From the NCBI RefSeq assembly GCF_900091465.1, contig NZ_FMHV01000002.1, forward strand, positions 6,200,001 through 6,264,000: a stretch of 64,000 bases of DNA, read 5' to 3'. This DNA is from Micromonospora rhizosphaerae. GTDB taxonomy: Bacteria > Actinomycetota > Actinomycetes > Mycobacteriales > Micromonosporaceae. Under the pieces are notes generated by a model. It saw only the letters and a list, made by a program, of their open reading frames with translations, made no database searches and was not told where the DNA came from. Positions 19,601-26,908 of this stretch are shown piece after piece; position 1 is the first letter of the stretch; every line of letters starts with the position of its first letter. The position numbers were made by a program, and so were the translations under genes.

Positions 19601-20001
19601 GCGCGGGCCGCCTCGGCGAAGCGGACCACGCCGTAGCAGCCGTCGTGGTCGGTGACGGCGAGCGCGGTGAGCCCCAGCCGGGCCGCCTCCTCGGCCAGCT
19701 CCTCGGGATGGCTGGCGCCGTCGAGGAAACTGAAGTTGGAGTGCGCGTGCAGCTCGGCGTAGGGCACCACGCCGTCCGGGCGGGGCAGCTCGGGCGGCTG
19801 GTAGTGCTGCCGCTTGCGGCTCCAGGCCGGGGAGTCGCCGCCGTCGGCGTCGACCGCGAGCGGATCCACCACATGCAGGTGCCGCTCGTCCCGTGACCGC
19901 CCGCCGTCCGCCCGCCCCCCGCCCGGCCGGCCATCAGCGGGTCGGCCGGAGAGCACCCCCTCCAGCTCCGACCAGGACAGCTTCGGGTTGTGGAAGCTCA
20001 T
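16606..20001 (-). CDS. dnaE2: DnaE2 error-prone DNA polymerase III alpha (mutasome)
   Basis: 1131 aa C-family polymerase. The PHP domain starts at YAELHAHSNFSFLDGASHPEEL; the polymerase acidic motif is PPDIDVDIESDRREEVIQHV; then GRGSAANSAVCYALRITNVD; the C-terminal OB-fold is at RIRVGGIVTHRQRPATAGGV. Length and the missing C-terminal tau-binding extension distinguish DnaE2 from replicative DnaE. In mycobacteria DnaE2 does SOS-induced mutagenic synthesis with ImuA' and ImuB, both encoded just upstream. The 240-nt gap from imuB holds a 44-bp dyad element about 50 nt before the ATG, so dnaE2 may have its own promoter. Confidence 0.95.
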   Translation of the reverse strand: MSFHNPKLSWSELEGVLSGRPADGRPGGGRADGGRSRDERHLHVVDPLAVDADGGDSPAWSRKRQHYQPPELPRPDGVVPYAELHAHSNFSFLDGASHPEELAEEAARLGLTALAVTDHDGCYGVVRFAEAARALHLPTIFGAELSLGLPGPQNGEPDPLGRHLLVLAHGHEGYARLAATISRAQLRGGEKGRPVYGELEEVAAELRDHVLVLTGCRKGHVPAALLTEGVDAAARELDRLTALFGAETVAVELTDHGHPVDADRNDALAELAASAGLPTVATNNVHYATPGRRRLATTLAAVRARRSLDEIDGWLPAAATAHLRSGAEMAARFAAYPGAVARAAEFGAELAFDLQLVAPKLPAYPVPPGHTEMSWLRKLTMDGARERYGPPEAHPEAYAQLDHELAMIEELGFPGYFLVVYDIVTFCREQDIYCQGRGSAANSAVCYALRITNVDAVRHRLLFERFLAPERDGPPDIDVDIESDRREEVIQHVYTRYGREHTAQVANVISYRPRSAVRDVAKAFGFSPGQQDAWSKQIDRWGSVASVDVEDIPEQVVAYANELQTFPRHLGIHSGGMVICDRPVIEVCPVEWGRMPGRSVLQWDKDDCAAVGLVKFDLLGLGMLSALHYGYDMIGMSLDLGDMTLDDPEVYDMLCRADSVGVFQVESRAQMATLPRLKPRCFYDLVVEVALIRPGPIQGGSVHPYIRRKNGQEPVTFPHPLMRNALEKTLGVPLFQEQLMQLAIDLAGFDAAGADQLRRAMGAKRSAERMAQIADRLYAGMAERGITGELADDVYRKLTAFASYGFPESHAMSFAYLVYASSWLKRYHPAPFLAALLNAQPMGFYSPQSLVDDARRHGVEVRRPDINASGAKAVLESTPETRWGSQPGEPPHAWGLGGPAVRLGLGSVRTLGEDVAERIEADRTAHGPYRDMPDLARRVGLTAAQLEALATADAFACFGLTRRQALWAAGAAAQDRPGRLPGTVTGAAAPTLPGMEAVDRLVADVWATGLSPESHPARFIRDRLDALGAVPIARLGRVEPGQRIRVGGIVTHRQRPATAGGVTFLNLEDETGMLNVTCSPGLWQRYRRVAKTSTALVVRGRLQRHEGVTTLTADRLDAIEPPVAPASRDFR

Positions 20002-20048
20002 CCGGCCGCTCCGGTGGTGGCCGGCTCCACCGACGAGGAGGCCGCTGA

Positions 20049-20092
20049 GCGATATACCTGGGAGGCATATTTATGACTCACAGGTATATCGC
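20049..20092 (-). promoter_or_regulatory. 44-bp nested dyad element, copy 1 (upstream of dnaE2)
   Basis: Perfect 12-bp arms GCGATATACCTG (20049-20060) and CAGGTATATCGC (20081-20092) flank a 20-nt asymmetric core which, read on the minus strand, contains GAGTCATAAATATGCC with an inner CATA-nn-TATG dyad. The element is strikingly AT-rich for its surroundings. A second copy with the same length and layout is at 34790-34833. Read in core orientation it points toward dnaE2. The rest of the 20002-20241 gap shows nothing else. Confidence 0.75.
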
Positions 20093-20241
20093 TTTCCGGG
20101 AGAAGTTCCCTCGGCGCGCCGGACAGCAGCGCGAGCGACCGCGAGGTGGTGCGGGGCCGCCGGCACGCAGCGACGGCGGAGTGAGCCACGCCCGGCCCAC
20201 CCGCCGCGGAGTGGAGCAGCCGGGCCGGGACGCCGACCGGC

Positions 20242-21933
20242 TCAGTCATAGATCGCCTCCACCAGCCACTGGCCGGCCTCGACCACCAGCAGGAGGGCGG
20301 CGCCGTCGGCGAGGCAGACCTGGAATCGGGCCCGCCGCCGAGCCTCGGTCGGCGCCCACCAGCGCTCGTCCACCGGCCACGGACCGGCCCAGCCGACGAT
20401 CTCCGCCGGCCGGCCCGTGCCGACGACCAGCCGGGCGGGCGGGGCGCTCACCGCCAGCCGGGCGCTGACCACGACCGGTTCGCCGGCGGCGTCGTGCACG
20501 GTGGCCAGGAGCGGGGTGGGCAGCACCACGGCCGGCGCGGGCGGCGGAAGCCGACCCGGCCACGGCGGCGGCGCGGCGGACCGCCCCGCCGCGGCCGACC
20601 GGCCCCGCCCATCCCGCGCGGCCGCCCCACCCTGCCGCGCCGGTCCACCCGCCGCTGCCGACCCGTCCGACAAGGACGGCTCGGCCGGCAGGGGCGGTTC
20701 GCCGGGGCGGGCGGGTAGCCGTTCGTCGCCCCACGGCACGAGCCGCACCTGGTCGGCCGGGGACCGGCCGCCGCCGAGCACGGCGGTGACCACCGCCTCG
20801 GGGCCGAGGATGCCCTGCACCCGGCTCAACGCGCGGTGCGCCCGCTCCCGCTCCGCACCGGTCTCCCCCCACAACCCGGGTTGCAGGCCGGCCTGGGCGA
20901 GCACCCCGTCCGGCACCAGCCGCAACCGGATGATGCCGGCGGTCGGTCGGGACGGGCGGGCCCCGCCTCGGCCGTTGCTGCCGGAGAGCCAGCCGTCCAA
21001 CTGCCAGCGCACCCGGTCGGCGATGGCCGCGGCGGTGAGCAGGCCGTCGTGCCGCCAGACCCGGTGCAGCTCCTGCCCGTGCGCGGTGACCGCCTCGATG
21101 CCGAGCCGGGTGCAGGCCAGCCCGTACGCGGCCAGCCGCTCGTGCAGCTGCTCGGCGAGCGCCCGGGCGGCGAACGCGGCGGCGTCGACCCGGTCGATCG
21201 GCTCGTCGTAGTCGGCGGTGACCGCCAGGTCGGCCGGGGGCTGCCGGACGGCGAGCGGCCGGTGGTCCCGTCCGGCGGCGAGCCGGTGGGCCAGCGCCCC
21301 GTCGAAGCCGAACCGGGCCAGCACGTCACCGGCGGGCAGCGCGGCGAAGTCCCCGAGGGTACGCACCCCCAGCCGGCGCAGCAGGTCGGCCAGGGCCGGG
21401 CGGCCGAGCGCCTCGACCGACAGCCCGGCCAGGAACTCCGGTGTTCCGCCGGGCGGCACGATCCGCCCGTCCCGGGCGGCCAGCCCGGCGGCGAAGACCC
21501 CGTCGGCGATGCCGACCTGGCTCTCCACCGCACAGGACTGGGCGACGTGCTCGATGATCCGTTCGGCCGCCGCCTCCTCACCGCCGAGGTAGCGGCTCGG
21601 GCCGCGGGCGGCCAGCGCGCACGCCCCGGGGCGGACCACCTCGACCCCGGCGGCCATCTCCTCGACGGCGGCGACCACCGGCTCGAACGCCCGGGCGTCC
21701 CGGCCGGGGTCGTACTCGACGACGGTGAGCTGCGGGCAGCGCCCCTGCGCCTCGCGCTTGCGCAGCCCCCGGCGCACCCCCTCGGCGCGGGCCCGCTCGG
21801 AGCAGGCGACCACCCGGTTGGCGTGCAGCACCGCGACCGGGTCGGTGGCGGGCACCCCGTCGACGATCTCGGCGGCGAGCACCGGCCAGTCCGGGCACCA
21901 GAGCAGCAGCGTCCGCACCGGCGCACCGGTCAT
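20242..21933 (-). CDS. imuB: ImuB, catalytically dead Y-family polymerase-like mutasome adaptor
   Basis: 563 aa. It has a Y-family fold (RVVACSERARAEGVRRGLRKREAQGRC, helix-hairpin-helix LLRRLGVRTLGDFAALPAGDVLARFG) but lacks the polymerase acidic residues: the first motif reads CPDWPVLAAE and the second reads RPGACALAARGP. That loss is typical of ImuB. A clamp-binding-like LQPGLWG follows the little finger, comparable to the known QLPLWG of mycobacterial ImuB. The ATG overlaps the imuA stop (ATGA). In related systems ImuB bridges the sliding clamp, ImuA and DnaE2. Confidence 0.92.
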   Translation of the reverse strand: MTGAPVRTLLLWCPDWPVLAAEIVDGVPATDPVAVLHANRVVACSERARAEGVRRGLRKREAQGRCPQLTVVEYDPGRDARAFEPVVAAVEEMAAGVEVVRPGACALAARGPSRYLGGEEAAAERIIEHVAQSCAVESQVGIADGVFAAGLAARDGRIVPPGGTPEFLAGLSVEALGRPALADLLRRLGVRTLGDFAALPAGDVLARFGFDGALAHRLAAGRDHRPLAVRQPPADLAVTADYDEPIDRVDAAAFAARALAEQLHERLAAYGLACTRLGIEAVTAHGQELHRVWRHDGLLTAAAIADRVRWQLDGWLSGSNGRGGARPSRPTAGIIRLRLVPDGVLAQAGLQPGLWGETGAERERAHRALSRVQGILGPEAVVTAVLGGGRSPADQVRLVPWGDERLPARPGEPPLPAEPSLSDGSAAAGGPARQGGAAARDGRGRSAAAGRSAAPPPWPGRLPPPAPAVVLPTPLLATVHDAAGEPVVVSARLAVSAPPARLVVGTGRPAEIVGWAGPWPVDERWWAPTEARRRARFQVCLADGAALLLVVEAGQWLVEAIYD

Positions 21934-22814
21934 GCCGGACCGACCAGGGTGAGCGCGCCGCGGCGGGACGGGGTGGCCAGGGCCGCCGAGGCGACCGGCG
22001 TCACCGGGCGGAGCCGCCCGGCACCAGACCGACCCGTGCCGGACGCGGCCGGGGTGGCCGTGCCGCGGACCGCCGGCCGGGAGGCGACACCCGGGACGAC
22101 CGCCCCGGTGGCCCGGGGGATGACCCGGGTGAGCCCGTCACCGGGCAGCCAGACCTTGATCTCCTTGGGTCGGGCGGCCGCGCCGCGCCCGCGCGCCGAG
22201 ACGGTCACCTCCCGGCGTCGGAGCCGTCCCCGGCCCGGCCCGAGCCCCTCCCAGACGCCCCGGACCACCTGCAACGTGACGTCGGCGCCGTCCCACCGGC
22301 CGTACGGGACGAGCACGCTGCCGCGCTGCCGGGCCCGGGCGGCCAGCCGATTGGCGACCGAGGCGGAGACCGTGGTCGGCACGGCGGTGACCACCACGTC
22401 CACCCCGTCGATCAGTGCGGCGATGACGGTGGGCCACTCGGGCCCGGGGTGCGGCACCAGGGCGAGGCGGTCCAGGGCGATCCCGGCCTCGGCCGCGGCG
22501 ACGGCCCCGAAGGTGGGGACCCCGACCACGGCGCACCACGAGCCCGCCCGGGACGCCTCGGCGAGCAGCGCCAGGATCAGCGACGTCCCGCCGCTGCGCC
22601 GGGGCTGTCCGACGCCGACCGCGATGGTGCTGCCGCGACGCAGCCCGCGGTTGGGCAGCAGCCCGGTCAGCTCCGGCAGGACCGGGAGCACCCGGTGACC
22701 GCCCGCCGGGTCGGGTGCGCTCGCCGGACGCACCAGACCGGCCAGTGCGGCGGAACCGACCACCATGCGGCCCGCCATTGGACCAACCCCCTGTCGTGTT
22801 GCCACGGGAACCAA
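21930..22814 (-). CDS. imuA: ImuA-like RecA-fold mutasome protein
   Basis: 294 aa. N-terminal VLPVLPELTGLLPNRGLRRGSTIAVGVG precedes a RecA/SulA-like core with RRSGGTSLILALLAEASRAGSWCAVVGVPTFG. The canonical P-loop Gly-Lys-Thr is not evident, as is common for actinobacterial ImuA'. The stop overlaps the imuB start. The start at 22814 is the most upstream in-frame candidate; an ATG at MAGRMVVGS 12 codons later is possible. Role: required partner of ImuB and DnaE2 in damage-induced mutagenesis. Confidence 0.85.
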   Translation of the reverse strand: MVPVATRQGVGPMAGRMVVGSAALAGLVRPASAPDPAGGHRVLPVLPELTGLLPNRGLRRGSTIAVGVGQPRRSGGTSLILALLAEASRAGSWCAVVGVPTFGAVAAAEAGIALDRLALVPHPGPEWPTVIAALIDGVDVVVTAVPTTVSASVANRLAARARQRGSVLVPYGRWDGADVTLQVVRGVWEGLGPGRGRLRRREVTVSARGRGAAARPKEIKVWLPGDGLTRVIPRATGAVVPGVASRPAVRGTATPAASGTGRSGAGRLRPVTPVASAALATPSRRGALTLVGPA

Positions 22815-22893
22815 CCCCGTCGTTGTGCTGGATCAGAAGTGCAGGCGCGCCGTCCGGCCACCCGGCTCCCCGCCGGCGGCCGGACGCCACGGG

Positions 22894-23343
22894 TCAGGCG
22901 GCGAGCCCGTCGAGCGACGGTTGATGCGCCAGGCCGAGCGCGGTCTCCACCACCGTCACGAACTGCTCGGCGGCGCGAAGCAGGTCGTCGGCCTCGCGGG
23001 CGGTGACCACCCGGGGGATGCCGGCCTCGGCGGCGGCCCGCTTGCCGGCGCCGGCGGCGAAGTAGCGCGCCCACTCGTCGAGCTCGGGGGCGACGGCGGA
23101 GAGCAGGACCCAGACGCTGGTGATCCGGTTGCGCCGGCCGGGGGCGGGGCGGGCGCGGGCGGCGAGCAGGGCGGCGGCGGCGCGCAGCGCCGAGAGGTGG
23201 GCGGCGGCGTAGCGGAGTCCGTCGGGGCGGGTCTGGGCGGCCTCGGTCAGCCCGTGGCGGGCCACCGCCAGCAGCTGGGCGGGAGTGCGGTGCGGCAGCA
23301 CGTGCGCCGGCACCGTCGGTGCCTGAGCCGGACTGGTCGGCAT
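22894..23343 (-). CDS. SAV_6107-type HEPN domain protein
   Basis: 149 aa, helical. MPTSPAQAPTVPAHVLPHRT leads into TPAQLLAVARHGLTEAAQ and then RYAAAHLSALRAAAALLAAR, typical of the SAV_6107 HEPN family that precedes imuA in many actinobacteria. R-Y-A-A-A-H fits the HEPN Rx4-6H pattern, but it lies near the N-terminal helices rather than in the usual C-terminal position. The ATG at 23343 has GGAGGAG 8 nt upstream, so an in-frame upstream extension is not used. It lies 79 nt before imuA and likely shares its LexA-controlled transcript. Confidence 0.85.
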   Translation of the reverse strand: MPTSPAQAPTVPAHVLPHRTPAQLLAVARHGLTEAAQTRPDGLRYAAAHLSALRAAAALLAARARPAPGRRNRITSVWVLLSAVAPELDEWARYFAAGAGKRAAAEAGIPRVVTAREADDLLRAAEQFVTVVETALGLAHQPSLDGLAA

Positions 23344-23452
23344 GGGACTGTCTCCTCCACGTGGCCGAGGCGGGTGCGCCGCGCGAGCGGATTGGATCCG
23401 CCGGCGAGCGCCCGGGGCGGGTGGTGCGGAGGAAGACGCACCGTGGTGGGGG

Positions 23453-23494
23453 CCGGCCGGGTGTGGACGCTTCCCCACACCCACACCCGGCCGG
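23453..23494 (-). promoter_or_regulatory. 14-bp-stem hairpin in the HEPN-imuA leader
   Basis: CCGGCCGGGTGTGG (23453-23466) is perfectly complementary to CCACACCCGGCCGG (23481-23494), loop 14 nt. It sits between the LexA box and the HEPN start, inside the probable 5' untranslated leader of the mutasome operon. No T-run follows on the minus strand, so it is not a standard terminator. Confidence 0.5.
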
Positions 23495-23674
23495 CGTACC
23501 GGCGGGTCCGTCGCCCGCCGCCCGGGGGTCGTGGGCGGCGGACGACGATCCTGCCTGACGGGGACCGGGCTCGCGACTGCCCGGAACCCCGGTGCGGTCC
23601 GCGGAACCGCACCGCCCGGAAGCCGGCGCCGCGAAACACCCCTCCCGGGAAGTTGGAACGGGCGTACGACCTAA

Positions 23675-23690
23675 TCGAACACTCGTTCTA
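23675..23690. promoter_or_regulatory. LexA (SOS) box
   Basis: TCGAAC-ACTC-GTTCTA matches the actinobacterial LexA consensus TCGAAC-N4-GTTCGA in 11 of 12 fixed positions. It lies about 330 bp upstream of the HEPN-imuA-imuB genes in the proper orientation for that operon; no intact gene lies nearby on the plus strand. The 23344-23674 stretch between it and the HEPN gene contains only the hairpin at 23453-23494. Confidence 0.8.
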
Positions 23691-23988
23691 ACTGCCCTGA
23701 CAGTACACCCCCCGTCCGACAAAAATGCAACGTGTGACGCGCCGAGGCGCCCGATCACCGTGCGATCCGGCGGGTCGGGGCGACACGCCGTCGGCGGCCG
23801 GGATTCTCAGTCGGCGCACAGCATCGGCAAAGGCGGCACCGAGATCGTCGCCGCAGGGTTGACCCATGAACGTCAGCCGTACCGAAACGACCGCCCGGTG
23901 ACCGCCGCCGTCGCCGACCGGCGATCCCCGCGCCGTGGCCTCCCGGCGGTCCCCGGCTGGTGGGCCGACGCCGCGGGCAGCGCCGCCG

Positions 23989-24175
23989 CTGCGGCAGGAG
24001 GCGCTGGCGGCGCAGAGCGCCCACATCGACACGGTCTCGGGGGCCACCGTCACCAGCGACGGCTACCGCGAACGCGCTCGACTGGCTGGCCACCCTGGAC
24101 GGGTACGCCGCCCTGCTGGTGGACGCCGCCGGTCGGGTCCGCACCACCCCGAACTGGCCCGGCGTGGGCGGGTGA
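23989..24175 (+). pseudogene. remnant of an FMN-binding protein fused to the tail of an ApbE gene
   Basis: In one frame 23989-24066 encodes LRQEALAAQSAHIDTVSGAT and onward to VTSDGY, the C-terminal flavinylation motif (SGATxTS) of the FMN_bind family. From 24068 in another frame ALDWLATLDGYAALLVDAAG is followed by GRVRTTPNWP, which resembles the C-terminus of actinobacterial FAD:protein FMN transferase (ApbE). The two families are normally neighbours. No start or upstream domain is found for either, so this looks like the join left by a deletion that removed most of a flavin-transfer operon. The 23691-23988 stretch upstream has no coherent frame. Confidence 0.6.
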
Positions 24176-24208
24176 AGCGGGCGAACCGGGACCGGGGAGA
24201 ATGACCGC

Positions 24209-24697
24209 ATGCAGCCACATCCGAACGTGCAGGCGGTGCAGCGGGCGCTCGACGCGGCGGAGGCGCGGGACGGCTCGGGCGGGTCGAGCCAGATCCGCCT
24301 GCTGCCCGAGGCGGTGCACACCGCCGTGGCGGCGGCCACGGCGCTCGGCGTCGACGTGGGCGCCATCGCCAACTCGCTGATCTTCGACGCGGACGACGCG
24401 CCGCTGCTGGTGCTCACCTCCGGCGCGCACCGGGTGGACTCCGCCGGCCTGGCCGCGTCCATCGGGGTCACCCGGCTGCGCCGGGCCACCCCGCAGTTCG
24501 TCAAGGAGCACACCGGCCAGGTGATCGGCGGCGTCGCCCCGGTCGGCCACCCGAAGCCGCTGCGCACCCTGGTCGACACCGCGCTCGCCGAGTACGACGA
24601 GGTCTGGGCCGCGGGCGGGGTGCCGCAGGCGGTCTTCCCCACGACGTACGCCGAGCTGCTGCGGATCACCGCCGGGACGCCCGCCGAGGTGGCGTGA
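24209..24697 (+). CDS. YbaK/EbsC family aminoacyl-tRNA deacylase
   Basis: 162 aa. The YbaK signature is seen in IANSLIFDADDAPLLVLTSGAHRVD and the substrate-pocket region TGQVIGGVAPVGHPKPLRTLVDTAL. Members deacylate mischarged Cys- or Ala-tRNA. The tail PQAVFPTTYAELLRITAG is also typical. The ATG is followed by a gene overlapping its stop (GTGA), so it is the first gene of the carotenoid operon unit, although its function is unrelated as far as is known. Confidence 0.9.
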   Translation: MQPHPNVQAVQRALDAAEARDGSGGSSQIRLLPEAVHTAVAAATALGVDVGAIANSLIFDADDAPLLVLTSGAHRVDSAGLAASIGVTRLRRATPQFVKEHTGQVIGGVAPVGHPKPLRTLVDTALAEYDEVWAAGGVPQAVFPTTYAELLRITAGTPAEVA

Positions 24698-25485
24698 GCG
24701 AGCCAACCGGCAGGCCCAGCCGCCCGGTGCGGCGAGCCGTCGGCGAGGCGGCTCCGGACACTCCGGAGCTGGTCACCCTGCACGTGTGGCGGATCCGCCG
24801 GGCGGCGGTGCCCCGGGCGCTGGCCCGGATGGCGCTGCACCCGCGGCGGCTGCGGCGCACCCCCGGCGTCCGGTTCGGCAAGCTGCTCGGCACCGGGACC
24901 GGCACCGGCTTCGGCCCCGGCGACGCCGACCTGACCCGGTGGGCGGCGCTGGTGGTCTGGGACTCCCCGGCCGCGGCCGCCGGCTTCGACGACTCGCCGG
25001 TGGGCCGCTCCTGGGCCCGCATCGCCCGGTCGTCCGTGCGGGTGGGGCTGCGCCCGCTCACCAGCCGGGGCGAGTGGTCCGGCACCCGGCCGTTCGGTGA
25101 CCCATCCGCCGGCCGGGTGGACGGCCCGTTGCTGGCGCTGACCCGGGCCCGGCTGCGACCCCGCCGGGCGGTCACCTTCTGGCGGGCGATCCCGCCGGTG
25201 GCCGCCACCCTGCCCGCCGCGGCCGGGCTGCTCGCCCGGTTCGGCGTCGGCGAGGCCCCGCTCGGCTGGCAGGGCACGGTGAGCGTATGGCGAGACCCGG
25301 CGGACCTGGTCGCGTTCGCGTACCGTCACCCGGAGCACCGCGCCGCGATCACGCGGACCCCGATCGAGGGGTGGTACGCGGAGGAACTCTTCGCGCGGTT
25401 CGAGGTGCGCGAGGTGGTCGGCGACCGGACGGTGCTCGGGTGGGTCGCCGACGGCGACCTGGAACAGGCGAGAGGACGCGCATGA
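24694..25485 (+). CDS. CrtA-like (spheroidene monooxygenase family) protein
   Basis: 263 aa. The CrtA-type pattern is clear: ELVTLHVWRI near residue 28, RFGKLLGTGTGTGFGPGDAD, RWAALVVWDSPAAAAGFDDSPVGRSW, and a C-terminal EGWYAEELFARFEV. CrtA is a haem-binding carotenoid oxygenase in phototrophs; in actinobacterial carotenoid loci its homologue presumably modifies an acyclic carotene end, but this is inference. It starts with GTG overlapping the ybaK stop, and its own stop overlaps the next ATG. Confidence 0.82.
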   Translation: MSEPTGRPSRPVRRAVGEAAPDTPELVTLHVWRIRRAAVPRALARMALHPRRLRRTPGVRFGKLLGTGTGTGFGPGDADLTRWAALVVWDSPAAAAGFDDSPVGRSWARIARSSVRVGLRPLTSRGEWSGTRPFGDPSAGRVDGPLLALTRARLRPRRAVTFWRAIPPVAATLPAAAGLLARFGVGEAPLGWQGTVSVWRDPADLVAFAYRHPEHRAAITRTPIEGWYAEELFARFEVREVVGDRTVLGWVADGDLEQARGRA

Positions 25486-26060
25486 GGTTGGTGCGGTGGA
25501 CGCCGGACGATCTGGTCCGGCGACTGGACGACGTGGTGGCCGTCTACGGCGAGGCGATGGGCTACCGTGCGGACCTGCTGGAGGCCCGGCGCGGCTACAT
25601 CGCCACCCACGTCCGCCGCCCCGGCTTCCGGGCCGTCGCCAGTCTCACCACCGAGGGCCACCTGGTCGGCTTCGGGTACGGCTACGTCGGCGCGGCCGGG
25701 CAGTGGTGGCACGACCAGGTGTACCAGGCGCTGGACGTCGACGCCCGCAAGCGCTGGCTGACCCACTGCTTCGAGGTGGTGGAGTTGCACGTCCGCCCGG
25801 CCGCGCAGGGGCACGGCCTCGGCGCCGGCCAGCTGCGCGCCCTGCTGATCATGGCCGAGGGGACGACCACCCTGCTCTCCACGCCGGAGGCCGACGAGCA
25901 GAAGTCCCGGGCCTGGCGGCTGTACCGGCGGTTCGGCTTCGTCGACATCCTGCGCGACTTCCACTTCCCGGGCGACGAGCGGCCGTTCGGCGTACTCGGC
26001 CGGGACCTGCCGCTGGCCGCGCCCGAACCGGCCCCGGCACCCGTACCGGGCGCGCAGTGA
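25482..26060 (+). CDS. GNAT-family N-acetyltransferase
   Basis: 192 aa. The acetyl-CoA site appears in VVELHVRPAAQGHGLGAGQLRALL (R/Q-x-x-G-x-G/A), followed by SRAWRLYRRFGFVDILRDFHF. The N-terminal VVAVYGEAMGYRADLLEARRGYIATH is shared with small GNATs found in actinobacterial carotenoid gene clusters. ATG 25482 overlaps the crtA-like stop, and the stop overlaps the GTG of cruF, so it is embedded in the operon. The substrate is unknown. Confidence 0.82.
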   Translation: MRLVRWTPDDLVRRLDDVVAVYGEAMGYRADLLEARRGYIATHVRRPGFRAVASLTTEGHLVGFGYGYVGAAGQWWHDQVYQALDVDARKRWLTHCFEVVELHVRPAAQGHGLGAGQLRALLIMAEGTTTLLSTPEADEQKSRAWRLYRRFGFVDILRDFHFPGDERPFGVLGRDLPLAAPEPAPAPVPGAQ

Positions 26061-26908
26061 TCCGACGGCCAGTGCCCTGGGCGCTGCTGGCCGTGCTGAT
26101 CCTCGCCCAGATCTGCTATCCGCTGACCACCGGCGCCGCCCGGGCCGGGCTGACCGTGGCCACCGTCGTGCTCGGCTGGCTGCTCTCGGTGGGCCACGCC
26201 CTGCTCAGCCGCGGTGCGCGGACGGCGGCGGCGCTGGTCGCGGTGGCCACCGGCGGCGGGTTCGCGATCGAGGCGGTCGGGGTGGCCACCGGCTTCCCGT
26301 TCGGCAGCTACGACTACTCCGGTGAGCTGGGCCCGAAGCTGGCCGGGGTGCCGCTGATCATCCCGCTCGCCTGGACGTGGATGGCCTGGCCGGCCTGGCT
26401 GACGGCCATCCGGCTGACCACACCCGGCGCGCCGCCGGCGGGCGACCGGGCCGCGTGGACCCGCCACGTCGGACGGGTCACGCTGGCCGCGGTGGGGCTG
26501 GCCGCCTGGGACCTCTTCCTTGATCCGCAGATGGTGGCGGAGGGCTACTGGGTCTGGCGGGACGCCGTCCCCGCGCTGCCCGGCCTGCCCCGCATCCCGG
26601 TCAGCAACTACCTCGGCTGGCTGCTCTTCGCAGTGCTGCTGATGTCGGCGCTGCGCCCATTGGCCGGGCCGGCCGTGGACCGCACCGGCCGGCAGGACGG
26701 GCCGATGTTCGCGCTGTACCTCTGGACGTACTTCTCCAGCGTGCTGGCCCACGCGGTCTTCCTCCGCCTGCCCGCCTCGGCGGCCTGGGGCGCGGCCGGC
26801 ATGGCGGTGGCCGCCGTGCCGCTGGCGCTGGTGCTCCTCCGCGCCCGTCCGCAGGAGAACGACAAGCAGATGCCCGCGCCCCGCCCCGGCGTCGACGCGA
26901 CCGCATGA
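26057..26908 (+). CDS. cruF: CruF-type carotenoid 1',2'-hydratase (DUF422)
   Basis: 283 aa integral membrane protein with about seven helices. The DUF422 motifs are present: GFAIEAVGVATGFPFGSYDY, VPLIIPLAWTWMAWPAWL and AAWDLFLDPQMVAEGYWVW, then PVSNYLGWLL. CruF adds water at the psi end of acyclic carotenes in myxoxanthophyll- and sioxanthin-type pathways, giving the hydroxyl that CruC-type enzymes glycosylate. GTG 26057 overlaps the GNAT stop, and the stop overlaps the next ATG. Confidence 0.85.
   Translation: MIRRPVPWALLAVLILAQICYPLTTGAARAGLTVATVVLGWLLSVGHALLSRGARTAAALVAVATGGGFAIEAVGVATGFPFGSYDYSGELGPKLAGVPLIIPLAWTWMAWPAWLTAIRLTTPGAPPAGDRAAWTRHVGRVTLAAVGLAAWDLFLDPQMVAEGYWVWRDAVPALPGLPRIPVSNYLGWLLFAVLLMSALRPLAGPAVDRTGRQDGPMFALYLWTYFSSVLAHAVFLRLPASAAWGAAGMAVAAVPLALVLLRARPQENDKQMPAPRPGVDATA

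Noticed and set aside
16687..19896. A 1069-codon open frame on the plus strand opposite dnaE2
   Set aside because: Antisense shadow of dnaE2; composition bias only, no motifs.
23453..23494. Hairpin considered as an intrinsic terminator
   Set aside because: No T-run on either strand and it lies upstream of the operon it would end; reported as a leader structure instead.
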